A program made the position numbers and the translations under genes. 10,200 bases of DNA from Alphaproteobacteria bacterium (GTDB lineage: Bacteria > Pseudomonadota > Alphaproteobacteria > Micavibrionales > Micavibrionaceae). Of this stretch, positions 1 to 6,749 are shown one piece after another (position 1 is the stretch's first letter; every line of letters starts with the position of its first letter). The notes below the pieces were generated by a model. It searched no databases. It was not told the DNA's origin and saw only the letters and a list, made by a program, of their open reading frames with translations. Location: the NCBI GenBank assembly GCA_020442505.1, contig JAGRJZ010000127.1:1-10200 (forward strand), given 5' to 3'.

Positions 1-59
1 GGTAGAGCGACGGTCTCCAAAACCGTAGGTCGCAGGTTCGAATCCTGTCGCCCCTGCCA
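1..59 (+). tRNA. tRNA-Trp (CCA anticodon), 3' part
   Basis: The window opens within the D arm, so the acceptor 5' strand and part of the D stem are missing. The anticodon stem pairs positions 10-14 with 22-26 and leaves the 7-base loop CTCCAAA, placing the anticodon CCA at 17-19 (tryptophan). The T arm contains the standard GGTTCGAATCC, and the acceptor strand ends with an encoded CCA at 57-59. In many alphaproteobacteria trnW is directly followed by secE-nusG-rplK; here the next gene is a pentapeptide-repeat gene next to phage tail genes, which suggests integration at the tRNA 3' end. The identity of the tRNA is secure; its role as attachment site is inference. Confidence 0.95.
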
Positions 60-187
60 TTCATAACCGTCATGGCGATTCCTCCCCTGAAATATTTTTC
101 ATATTTTTCTTTTTATCGACAGACAATCATGTTATGACACATGAAATTGTTCGACATCCGTAAAACTAAAAATTGAGGGATCAAGCT

Positions 188-1012
188 ATGAGTAGGTCAG
201 AAACAATCACCGAGACAGTTGAGATTTACGATGCGCGTCATCAAAGGAATAAAAAACTTCTGTTCTCTCAGGAAATCACCTATCCGGCGAATGAAACACC
301 AAGCGAGGCACGGAAATTGGGCCTCGCGGTTGAAGCCGCCTACCGCAAGGGACAAGAGTTACAATACGCCGCTCTATCCGGCGTCAATCTTGACGGCATG
401 GTTCTCTACGGCGCTGACCTGTCATACGCAGACCTCTCAGACGCCAGTATGCGAGGAACCTTTCTGGGGGGAGCAATATTGACAGACGCCAACCTGAAAA
501 ATGCAGACCTGACAGGCGCCGATTTCAATCGATGTAATGTATCAGGCGCGCTTCTTCCGGTGGATTGGCCCGCCCAAGTAAACCAGAGCAGAGGCCTTCC
601 CCGCGGAATACCTTTTCTTGTCACAGAGGATTGGAAGTGCCTCACCTCAACCTATCTCACGAACCCTGCCGGCGACCTTAAACTAACCCAGCTCTGTGGG
701 ACTGACTTATTTAAATATATGAAAAACCTGAGGGCGAAGCTCGCTCACTTCCCCAACTTGCGCGCCATATCTGAGGAGGAATACAATCGACAAAGAGCAA
801 CGCCCACGGACACACCCCCGGTACCGGCAACGACACCAGCCGGGACGGTCCAGGCATCCACGATGCGGGAAAGACTTCTGAGGGAAAAAGAGAGAAAGCG
901 TGGGACACGGACATTAGCAAGAATCCTTTCTAGGGCCGCCGGAGGCGACCAGGATTCATCTACCCCAACCGCCCGACGATCCACCACTGACCGCCGTCCG
1001 AGACAACGGTGA
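188..1012 (+). CDS. Pentapeptide-repeat protein, prophage edge cargo
   Basis: A 274-aa protein. I chose the ATG at 188 because GAGGGA at 175-180 sits at good distance before it; an in-frame TTG at 173 lies upstream of this site. Residues about 61-123 form a run of A(D/N)LXX-type pentapeptides (GADLSYADLSDA, DANLKNADLTGADF), which in this family fold into a right-handed quadrilateral beta-helix. The preceding 60 residues are charged; the region after about 135 matches nothing I recognise and ends in a proline/threonine-rich then strongly basic tail. Some pentapeptide proteins mimic DNA and protect gyrase, but nothing here shows that role. The gene is more AT-rich than the tail genes and is convergent with the tailspike gene. 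Its last 53 bases, including the stop, lie antisense inside that gene, so the C-terminal end may be a by-product of a recombination junction. I see no convincing promoter in the AT-rich leader. The fold is reliable; the function is unknown. Confidence 0.85.
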   Translation: MSRSETITETVEIYDARHQRNKKLLFSQEITYPANETPSEARKLGLAVEAAYRKGQELQYAALSGVNLDGMVLYGADLSYADLSDASMRGTFLGGAILTDANLKNADLTGADFNRCNVSGALLPVDWPAQVNQSRGLPRGIPFLVTEDWKCLTSTYLTNPAGDLKLTQLCGTDLFKYMKNLRAKLAHFPNLRAISEEEYNRQRATPTDTPPVPATTPAGTVQASTMRERLLREKERKRGTRTLARILSRAAGGDQDSSTPTARRSTTDRRPRQR

Positions 1013-2987
1013 TCGCGTCGTATTGATCGGCCAGGGGCTGTCCGAACCCGTCCGGACCGGAACCGCCTTGTTCGGTCACCGTCACGGCGTTGGCCGAGCT
1101 GTCCGTTTTCTTGATCGTCACCATGCGCCCGGCGGCTTCGGCCGCGTTGGCGGGGGGCAGCTGGGCCGTGACCGCCCCGCCGAAGCTGGAGATCAAATAC
1201 ACGTCCACGGCCATGTCGATCTGATACGTTCCGCTGGTGTCGGCGTAGCGGGTGTTCCCCGCCATGCGGTTGGAGGACGTCACGAACCATTCCGCGCCGT
1301 TGGAAATCATAGTGACATAATCATTTTCCCCGCCCAGGAAGAAGCTGCGCCCGTCGGGGCCCGCGCCGCTGTCTTCCGTCACCGTGACCAGATTTGAAGA
1401 CGTGTCAATCTTCTTGACCGTCATCTCCACCCCGCTTGCGGACGCCGCGCCGGGCAACGCCACCGTCAGCGCCCCGCCGAAGCTGGAGACCAGATGAACC
1501 GAATGCGATAAGTCCAGCGACACCGTTCCCGCGCTATCGATATACTCCGTATCGTATCGTTGTAATGTGGCGGTCAGATCCGTCACGGTGCTGCGCTGCA
1601 TCCGGTTTTTATAGGGATAGCCGGCGTTATAGGCGGTGTACTCCCCGCCCGACAAATCCCATATCGCCGCGCCGTTCGACGCCGAGAGCAAATTATAAAT
1701 CGCGGTCTCGACCGATCCGGCCTCCAGCTTCACGTTCGGCACCAGATTCGTCGATTCCGCATAGGGGTTGAGGAGGAGCGTCTTGTTGCTTCCCGCGCCG
1801 ATGATGAAGCAGCCTTGCGCGCTCGCGCCGTTGACGTTGGCTTCGCAATCCACGAAGGCGTTGTTAAAGCTCCCGTGTTCGACGTAAAACCCGGCATGGC
1901 TCGTCGCTGCGCCCTTGGAATAGACCCGCACGACGTGGAATTTGTTCGCGTTGGGGGTGTCCCCCGCCCCGCTTTTGGTCAGATGTACGCCGTTTGTCAA
2001 AGGTTGCTCGATCAAAATCCGGGCGAAATTGTTCCAGTAACAGGGTTTGGCCCCGTCCGTATACCCGTCCAGCATGATCCCCGTATTGGCGCCCGCGATC
2101 ACCAGATCCGTGACCGCGTTTTGCGTGCATTCCGCGTCCCTTCCATAGAGTTTCACCGCGACGTCCCCGCCCTCGATCCGTAGATTCGACAAAAACGCCT
2201 GCTTGTTCGGCAGTTCGATCGCGTTAAAAGAATTCGCCTGACAACGGATGACTGACGACTGCCCGGCGCCAAACAGGCTTTGCCCCCCGCCCAGCGTCAT
2301 CGTGCCCGTGATCAGATACGTCCCCGCCGGGACGAACACGGCCGCATGCGCGGCCAACGCCTGCTGGATCGCCAGCGTATCGTCGGTCAGGCCGTCACCG
2401 ACCGCGCCGAAATCCTTTACGGACGCCAGGTCGGAAAATTTGTCGTAAGATGTCCGTGTGAGAGCGCCCGTGCCGCTCGCGGTGAAGTCCGGCGCGGCCA
2501 TGGTGCCTTCGGTGGAAACGGCGATGGGATTGCCGCTGCCGTCGAAGCCCAGAACCTTGTTCGCCCGTTGCGCGATGGGCGGCAATGCGACCGTGCCGGG
2601 GTTTTCGTTGTCGGGATAACGGATCATGGCGCTTTGGTCCCGGGCGATTTGCTGCGCGGCGGCGGTCAGAAAATCCAGCTCCGTATTGATCGCCTGGGCG
2701 CTGAAATCGCCGCCTTCGATGAAATCCGTCAGGCGCTCGATGGGCATCCGCCGTTCCAGCATCACGATCACGCCGCTGGCGGGGGCCGTGGCGAAGGTGA
2801 CGCTTCCGCCCTCGGTCATCCCCGCATCGGCGACCGTAAAGCCGGCATATTGCGGCGCCCCGTCGAAAGACACGGCCAGATCCTCGCTGGCGAAAATGGG
2901 AAACGGGTATTGATAGACGGTCTGAGACCCGTCCGCGACATAGCGCACCACCGGCGTCACGTCCGGCATTTTGATATGAGAGGTCAT
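960..2987 (-). CDS. Phage tail fibre/tailspike with T7-type N-terminus and pectate-lyase-like beta-helix
   Basis: A 675-aa receptor-binding protein that would attach to the tail and recognise or degrade surface polysaccharide. AAGGAA lies 6 bases before the ATG. Residues about 10-125 resemble the virion-anchoring N-terminal domain of T7-like tail fibres (VVRYVADGSQTVYQYPFPIF, then SGVIVMLERRMPIERLTDF). The motif KDFGAVGDGLTDD at 191-203, followed by VFVPAGTYLI, is the typical entry to the pectate-lyase-3 right-handed beta-helix of phage tailspikes, running to about residue 470. From about 479 to the end are two tandem units of about 99 residues, each with an (L/I)SSFGGA motif, a VT(V/I)KK-type strand and SG(A/S)GPDG. 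Catalytic residues cannot be assigned by eye. It lies downstream of the gp14-like gene, consistent with the order of T7 late genes (internal virion proteins then fibre). The host receptor is unknown. Confidence 0.88.
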   Translation of the reverse strand: MTSHIKMPDVTPVVRYVADGSQTVYQYPFPIFASEDLAVSFDGAPQYAGFTVADAGMTEGGSVTFATAPASGVIVMLERRMPIERLTDFIEGGDFSAQAINTELDFLTAAAQQIARDQSAMIRYPDNENPGTVALPPIAQRANKVLGFDGSGNPIAVSTEGTMAAPDFTASGTGALTRTSYDKFSDLASVKDFGAVGDGLTDDTLAIQQALAAHAAVFVPAGTYLITGTMTLGGGQSLFGAGQSSVIRCQANSFNAIELPNKQAFLSNLRIEGGDVAVKLYGRDAECTQNAVTDLVIAGANTGIMLDGYTDGAKPCYWNNFARILIEQPLTNGVHLTKSGAGDTPNANKFHVVRVYSKGAATSHAGFYVEHGSFNNAFVDCEANVNGASAQGCFIIGAGSNKTLLLNPYAESTNLVPNVKLEAGSVETAIYNLLSASNGAAIWDLSGGEYTAYNAGYPYKNRMQRSTVTDLTATLQRYDTEYIDSAGTVSLDLSHSVHLVSSFGGALTVALPGAASASGVEMTVKKIDTSSNLVTVTEDSGAGPDGRSFFLGGENDYVTMISNGAEWFVTSSNRMAGNTRYADTSGTYQIDMAVDVYLISSFGGAVTAQLPPANAAEAAGRMVTIKKTDSSANAVTVTEQGGSGPDGFGQPLADQYDAITVVSDGGQWWIVGRLG
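963..1553 (-). repeat. Tandem duplication encoding the tailspike C-terminal repeats
   Basis: Two units of about 297 bases encode residues about 479-577 and 578-675 of the tailspike. At DNA level an identical 20-base stretch lies at 1173-1192 and 1470-1489, exactly 297 bases (99 codons) apart. The proteins match around LVSSFGGALTVALP versus LISSFGGAVTAQLP and VTVTEDSGAGPDG versus VTVTEQGGSGPDG. This indicates an internal duplication, probably of a beta-rich tip module. The rest of the units has diverged, so it is not very recent. Confidence 0.8.
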
Positions 2988-3077
2988 GAAAATTCCTTTT
3001 GTTTATAGGTGGATCGGTCGGTCAGTTTATCGGTAGAGGGGCGAGCCGACTCACCGATTTACAGACGAATTCGCCTG

Positions 3078-3623
3078 CTAAAACACCCCGCCGCTCACGC
3101 GCTGGACTCGCTGTTTTTCGGCCAGTTGCGAGGCCTGGAGGACGTTGATCCGTTTTTGCGCTTCGATGTTCTGGTCGATCGCGGAAAAACGCAGCGTGTC
3201 GAGCTTTTCCCGCGCGGCGCGGTCGGCTTCGCTTTCGGAGAACAGCCCCAGCAGCACCGCCTCGTTGGAGCCGCTACTCTGGTTGCCGATGCCGCTGGCG
3301 CCGAAGGCCGCGCGCTGGCGTGCGACGGCGCGTTTCAGGGCCGCCCGGCGATCCGTTTCCGCCTGAGCGGCGCGGGCGTCGATCGTCGCGCGGTCCAGCG
3401 CCGCCTGCTCCTGCAAGTCGCGCAGTTGCACGGCCTGTTTTTCCTGCAATTGCTTCAGGGCCAGCGCCTGCTGCTCCCGCTGTTGCCGGGCGGCTTTTTG
3501 CGCGGCGTTGGTACCGGTGACGGTCTGCGCGATGTTGAACAGCCCCGTCAGCCCCGGCAGCGCGTCGCCCACCGCGGGCGCGACCGCCGCCAACCCCGTC
3601 AAAGCCGGTGTGAATGTTCCCAT
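3078..3623 (-). CDS. Small internal virion protein, T7 gp14-like (virion core)
   Basis: A 181-aa protein. I chose the ATG at 3623 because AAAGGA sits 7 bases before it; the open frame extends upstream to 3797, but that stretch has no ribosome binding site and a composition unlike coding DNA. An Ala/Gly/Leu-rich hydrophobic N-terminus (residues 1-40) is followed by a long alanine/glutamine/arginine-rich helical, probably coiled-coil, region. In the middle is RAAFGASGIGNQSSGSNEAV, resembling the 'FaaSGv...GSa' signature I associate with T7 gp14-type internal virion proteins, which leave the head on ejection and form part of the cell-envelope channel. The length is close to T7 gp14 (196 aa). Its place after tail tubular protein B and before the tail fibre also fits. 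The partners gp15 and gp16 are not in the window. The assignment rests on context plus a weak motif. Confidence 0.6.
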   Translation of the reverse strand: MGTFTPALTGLAAVAPAVGDALPGLTGLFNIAQTVTGTNAAQKAARQQREQQALALKQLQEKQAVQLRDLQEQAALDRATIDARAAQAETDRRAALKRAVARQRAAFGASGIGNQSSGSNEAVLLGLFSESEADRAAREKLDTLRFSAIDQNIEAQKRINVLQASQLAEKQRVQRVSGGVF

Positions 3624-3708
3624 GATATGGTCCTTTCTGGTTTTTGAAATGAAATAAGGTGAGATCGTTCGTCGGGTTATGCGGGCCTGGCGATCCGAAG
3701 CAACGAAA

Positions 3709-3730
3709 ATCCCGCGGCAACGTGCCGGAT
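3709..3730. repeat. Imperfect hairpin, possibly a dispersed intergenic repeat
   Basis: ATCC and GGCA at 3709-3712 and 3716-3719 pair with TGCC and GGAT at 3723-3730, giving an 8-bp stem with a 3-base bulge and a 3-base loop. On the minus strand it is followed only by TTTT, too weak to call a terminator. A 9-bp arm, TCCCGCGGC at 3710-3718, also has an exact inverted copy at 3761-3769. The GTCATCC...GGGAT pattern recalls dispersed palindromic intergenic repeats common in alphaproteobacteria, but membership in such a family is a guess. Confidence 0.35.
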
Positions 3731-3814
3731 GACATAAAAAAACGTAAAAACACGCAGGACGCCGCGGGAAAATGACCCCCGCCTCGACAAAATGCATGAT
3801 CCGTCATTTTTTGT

Positions 3815-3863
3815 TTGACAGAAGATAAAAAAACTTGACTTTTAGAAAAAATAAAAATATTTT
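3815..3863 (+). promoter_or_regulatory. Putative sigma-70 promoter of the 169-aa orphan gene
   Basis: TTGACT at 3835-3840 is followed after 17 bases by TATTTT at 3858-3863, in strongly AT-rich DNA about 28 bases before the start codon. A second exact TTGACA at 3815-3820 lies 20 bases upstream but has no matching -10 box. The gene then has AGGAAC at 3879-3884 as ribosome binding site. Such AT-rich DNA throws up boxes by chance, so this is moderate evidence. Confidence 0.5.
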
Positions 3864-3890
3864 CATAAAAATTTTTACAGGAACGTTATT

Positions 3891-4400
3891 ATGAGTAAAA
3901 ATATTCTTCAAGCCTTACTTGCGACACAAGACACAACAGTGGAAGGCCTGCGAGAGCTGTTATCCTCAGACAATCAATACATACAGCACGAAGAACACGC
4001 CGAGAAGCTTGATCAAAACAGCGATAAAAACATCATCCAAAGTCTCTTGTTTGGAGACGACTCATCCCTACGTCTATCTGCACTCTCCGATGCGTTGCTG
4101 GCACATCGTGAAAACCGGCCATCGCTGGCACTCCCTTTCATGGTCGAGACGGTCGTGGTCGGCCTCGGTAAAAAGGCTTATCGCCCCTCGCCCGAGGCCA
4201 GCCTCAGAATTCTCTACCGTTCCTGGCTAAAACAGGAATTACCGCATCAAATAACCGAAGGACCTGTGAAAGAACTGCCCAAGGGTACGACATTCGAACA
4301 GCATTTAAAGGATCTATGCAAAAGAGCAGAGAAGGAAAAAAAAGGAATGAATACCATTGATCTATCCCATGTTCGTGACAGACACTATCCGGGATGTTAA
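3891..4400 (+). CDS. Orphan protein of unknown function (169 aa), plus-strand cargo gene
   Basis: I do not recognise this protein. It is 169 aa, soluble, with no signal peptide or membrane segment. The N-terminal third is acidic and probably helical (residues 1-65, with repeated LLxxxD-like patterns such as LQALLATQDT, LRELLSSDN and IQSLLFGDD). A more hydrophobic helical core covers about 60-110, and the C-terminal third is lysine-rich, ending in HVRDRHYPGC. The start is supported by AGGAAC about 6 bases upstream. It is AT-richer than the tail genes, runs against them, and lies with the 60-aa gene in the 1.1-kb gap between the tail tubular B and gp14-like genes. Orientation, composition and its own promoter-like sequence suggest a lysogenic cargo gene. 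The three LL motifs hint at short internal helical repeats, but I could not establish a regular period. Confidence 0.75.
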   Translation: MSKNILQALLATQDTTVEGLRELLSSDNQYIQHEEHAEKLDQNSDKNIIQSLLFGDDSSLRLSALSDALLAHRENRPSLALPFMVETVVVGLGKKAYRPSPEASLRILYRSWLKQELPHQITEGPVKELPKGTTFEQHLKDLCKRAEKEKKGMNTIDLSHVRDRHYPGC

Positions 4401-4460
4401 CGTATCGGATCTGCTAAAAAATCACTGTACTTCTTCCAAAAATTGTATACTCTTTTTTTG

Positions 4461-4490
4461 TTGACAATAAAAAATAAAGTTATGTATAAT
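4461..4490 (+). promoter_or_regulatory. Consensus sigma-70 promoter of the 60-aa gene
   Basis: An exact TTGACA (4461-4466) and an exact TATAAT (4485-4490) are separated by 18 bases. Transcription would begin near 4497, leaving a leader of about 33 bases with GAGGAGGG just before the ATG at 4530. Both boxes and the ribosome binding site match the textbook consensus, predicting strong expression unless repressed. It is the best promoter in the window. Confidence 0.8.
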
Positions 4491-4496
4491 ATAACT
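4478..4496. promoter_or_regulatory. Palindrome covering the -10 box, candidate operator
   Basis: AGTTAT (4478-4483) and its exact complement ATAACT (4491-4496) flank 7 bases that contain most of the TATAAT box. A 6-bp-arm palindrome centred on the -10 element is where a dimeric repressor would block RNA polymerase. The region is AT-rich, so chance is possible. No candidate repressor gene is in the window. Confidence 0.4.
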
Positions 4497-4529
4497 CTAT
4501 TTAGATAAACAAACAATGAGGAGGGTATA

Positions 4530-4712
4530 ATGAATTTCAGACAACGCGTGGCTTTCAGTGACGGTACATTGCCTTTTAAAAAAACGGCAGAACCAACGAC
4601 GGCACCTCAAAAAGACTCTATAACTGTCACAATCAGTAAAGCGGCAAGCACTCATCCGGCCATCCCGACCATTAAACAACGTAAGTGGGGAAATCCCGGT
4701 ATTAAGCCCTAG
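4530..4712 (+). CDS. Small basic orphan protein (60 aa) under a strong promoter
   Basis: I do not recognise this protein. It is 60 aa with about ten Lys/Arg against three acidic residues, rich in Thr, Pro, Ala and Ser, and without a hydrophobic segment long enough for a membrane helix, so it is probably largely disordered and might bind nucleic acid or an acidic partner (inference). The sequence ends KQRKWGNPGIKP, a basic tail containing the only tryptophan. Gene status rests on the consensus promoter, the strong GAGGAGGG ribosome binding site 4 bases before the ATG, and a clean stop 9 bases from the convergent stop of the tail tubular B gene. It is AT-rich and runs against the tail genes, as a lysogen-expressed cargo gene would. 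Confidence 0.75.
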   Translation: MNFRQRVAFSDGTLPFKKTAEPTTAPQKDSITVTISKAASTHPAIPTIKQRKWGNPGIKP

Positions 4713-4721
4713 AGCATTTCA

Positions 4722-6623
4722 CTAATCATTCACCTTCAACTCCGTTGTCACGCTTAGCAAAGTAAACGGCAACGGGGTTGATTGTTCGATCCGCCAGAGG
4801 GGATCCGTGCCGTCCGCTTGCCAGCCGAGCCCGCGGACGCGGATATCCCCGGTGGTCAGCGGCGCGGGGGCGTCCAGGATGTCGTCCTCGCCCAGCTGTC
4901 TTAACGACACGTCCTTCGCTCCTCGTCCCACGTCCAGCCGCAGCGCCGCGGTGTCTTCGATCCGGAAGACCCCTTCGACCAGCCGCACGGCCCGGCCCGC
5001 GCCGCCGCTATCGACCGCGCTGGGCGGCAGGGGCTCCACGATATGGGTATAGGCCAGCCCGATTTCTACCGAAGACGCCGCTTCGTCCAGCACCACCGCA
5101 CCGGCCGCGACCGTCTTGTCCGCCTGCACCACCCCGTCGGCGACGATCGAAACCGCGAGGCCCTCCAGATGATCGAGGCCCGACCAGTTCACCGTCGGGG
5201 CGCCGGCCTCGCCCGTCAGGGCGCTGTCCAGATTCAGGGAATCGTCAAAGGATTCGATGGCGTGCACAGCGCCTCCGTCCCGCGCGACCAGAACGTAAAC
5301 CGTGTCGCCCACGACCGTGACGGACAGGAAATCCCCCTGCGTTTCGTGCAGGGACCATGCCGCGACCTGCTCCGCGCGAAACAGCGTCAGCGCGGCCAGT
5401 TTCCCGTCGTCGCGCACCACGAACAAGATCCGGCGTTTTTGGTTGAAATCCTGGTCCACCGGGGTGGGCAGGATATGCCGCGAGACCAGCGCCAGATCCG
5501 TCGTCTGATAGGCTTGTTCGATGTCGGTGTACAAAAATTCCTGAATTTGCTCCCCGTTGCGGGATACGAACAGCGTCGCGCCGTCCACGTTCACCGGGGG
5601 AATGTACCGCGCCACGACCGAGCCGATCCGCGTCTGGCGGCGGATCTGGACCGTCGCGGGGGTCAGCGGATCGCCCGTGACCATCCATTCCGCGCCGCTG
5701 GTAAAAACCTGTAAATGCCGGCCCGAGACAATCCCGCGAATGGCGTTGACCTGGTCGGACAGGATCGCGAATTCGATCGCTTCGTCGTCCAGCCCCGTGC
5801 CGAGATCGAAATTGAACAGATCCCCGCTTTTTGAAAACCACAACCGGTTGGGAAGATCGCGACTGCCGCCGATGACCAGCCTGTCCTGATGAAACGCGAC
5901 CGAGACCGGATAGCCCCGCACGGAGGAAAAAGCCTGCTCGGCCCAGTCGATCGTGGCGCTCGTCCCGCCCAGAATCTCCAAAACCGTGGCCGTCACCACC
6001 GTGGGGGAGTTATAGGCCGTAATCGCGACCTCCTTTCCCCCGATCCGCAGCCGCGTGCCGGCATGGCCGCTTTCGAACACGTCCGTGCTGGCCGTCAGCG
6101 TGATCGATCCGCTCGTCCCGCTGGCGCTCAGCGTCACGGGCGTATCGGCGAATTTGTAGTATGGCTGGCGCAGCACGCCGTCCTCGTCGAAAAACGTCCA
6201 GTCCTCCAGCGCGAATCCGGAAGCCGTGCGGACCAGCTTTTTCGGCGGCACCGCGGGATGACATAATAATAACGTGTCGGCGCTCTGCGTCCACGACAGC
6301 TGCGCGATCTGGGCCGCCGTCCATGGCGCGGCCAGAATCGTATCCAGAAGCCCCTCGGCATAGATCGTGATCTGGGAATCCGTAACCGCCAGCAAATAGG
6401 TCTGCTCCGTGTTGAATTCGAACGCGATCAGGCGCCCGGCTCCGGAAACCGTATCGACGTGGCGCAGACCGGCCCGGCGCGTCACGCCCCCGGTCGGCTG
6501 GATGAACACGTTGCGGAGCGTAATGGCGCCGTTTTCATAGGCTTTCAAATCCCCGCGGCCCAATAAGCTGCGCGAGACCTCTCCGGCCGTGAAGGTGGTT
6601 TTAACCTGACGAATACGGGGCAT
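4722..6623 (-). CDS. Phage tail tubular protein B-like (T7 gp12-like nozzle)
   Basis: A 633-aa structural protein that would form the distal nozzle of a short, non-contractile tail through which DNA leaves. AAGGA lies 9 bases before the ATG. The N-terminus has the pattern shared by gp12-like proteins of prophages: TTFTAGEVSRSLLGRGDLKAY (first 20 residues of the motif begin near residue 9), then YENGAITLRNVFIQPTGG and VTRRAGLRHV by residue 55. A later stretch around residues 240-320 (SVAFHQDRLVIGGSRDLPNR, WFSKSGDLFNFDLG, TSGAEWMVTGDPLTP) is also typical. It is shorter than T7 gp12 (794 aa). In T7 it directly follows tail tubular protein A; here four accessory genes separate the two. Its stop lies 9 bases from that of the convergent 60-aa gene. 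No frameshift is seen. Confidence 0.87.
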   Translation of the reverse strand: MPRIRQVKTTFTAGEVSRSLLGRGDLKAYENGAITLRNVFIQPTGGVTRRAGLRHVDTVSGAGRLIAFEFNTEQTYLLAVTDSQITIYAEGLLDTILAAPWTAAQIAQLSWTQSADTLLLCHPAVPPKKLVRTASGFALEDWTFFDEDGVLRQPYYKFADTPVTLSASGTSGSITLTASTDVFESGHAGTRLRIGGKEVAITAYNSPTVVTATVLEILGGTSATIDWAEQAFSSVRGYPVSVAFHQDRLVIGGSRDLPNRLWFSKSGDLFNFDLGTGLDDEAIEFAILSDQVNAIRGIVSGRHLQVFTSGAEWMVTGDPLTPATVQIRRQTRIGSVVARYIPPVNVDGATLFVSRNGEQIQEFLYTDIEQAYQTTDLALVSRHILPTPVDQDFNQKRRILFVVRDDGKLAALTLFRAEQVAAWSLHETQGDFLSVTVVGDTVYVLVARDGGAVHAIESFDDSLNLDSALTGEAGAPTVNWSGLDHLEGLAVSIVADGVVQADKTVAAGAVVLDEAASSVEIGLAYTHIVEPLPPSAVDSGGAGRAVRLVEGVFRIEDTAALRLDVGRGAKDVSLRQLGEDDILDAPAPLTTGDIRVRGLGWQADGTDPLWRIEQSTPLPFTLLSVTTELKVND

Positions 6624-6733
6624 GATGGGGGGTCCTTCTTAAGATTGAGTGAAAAATGGTCGCGCCGCGCGGAACCGACGGATGCAAAACATCCCTCGGC
6701 ATCCCCGGTTTCACGGAGATGACAGAGATAGGG

Positions 6734-6749
6734 GGGGTAACCCTACCCC
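6734..6749 (-). other. Hairpin at the end of the membrane-protein gene
   Basis: GGGGTA pairs with TACCCC across a 4-base loop, giving a 6-bp stem that includes the TAG stop of the membrane-protein gene. There is no T-run after it on the minus strand, so an intrinsic terminator is doubtful. It could slow polymerase or protect the 3' end. The 119 bases up to the tail tubular B start otherwise hold only that gene's ribosome binding site and a short GGATG/CATCC inverted repeat. Confidence 0.3.

Noticed and set aside
60..187. Promoter or terminator between tRNA-Trp and the pentapeptide gene
   Set aside because: The AT-rich stretch has several loose box-like sequences, but no -35/-10 pair with proper spacing, and no hairpin followed by a T-run.
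2280..3008. A 242-codon plus-strand open frame opposite the tailspike N-terminus
   Set aside because: It is fully antisense to a clear phage protein, has no good ribosome binding site, and its Arg/Gly/His-rich product is typical of GC-rich shadow frames.
3009..3647. A 212-codon plus-strand open frame opposite the gp14-like gene
   Set aside because: Antisense to a gene with a good ribosome binding site and a family-like motif; composition is that of a shadow frame.
3624..3797. N-terminal extension of the gp14-like protein
   Set aside because: The frame is open, but AAAGGA before the ATG at 3623 marks the start, and the upstream part contains hairpin repeats and reads as non-coding.
5043..5714. 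A 223-codon plus-strand open frame within the tail tubular B gene
   Set aside because: Antisense to a well-supported structural gene; rich in Arg, Gln and His with no recognisable motif.
6669..6712. Terminator from the GGATG/CATCC and GGAACCG/CGGTTTC inverted repeats
   Set aside because: The inner stem is only 5 bp, the outer has a mismatch, and no T-run follows on either strand.
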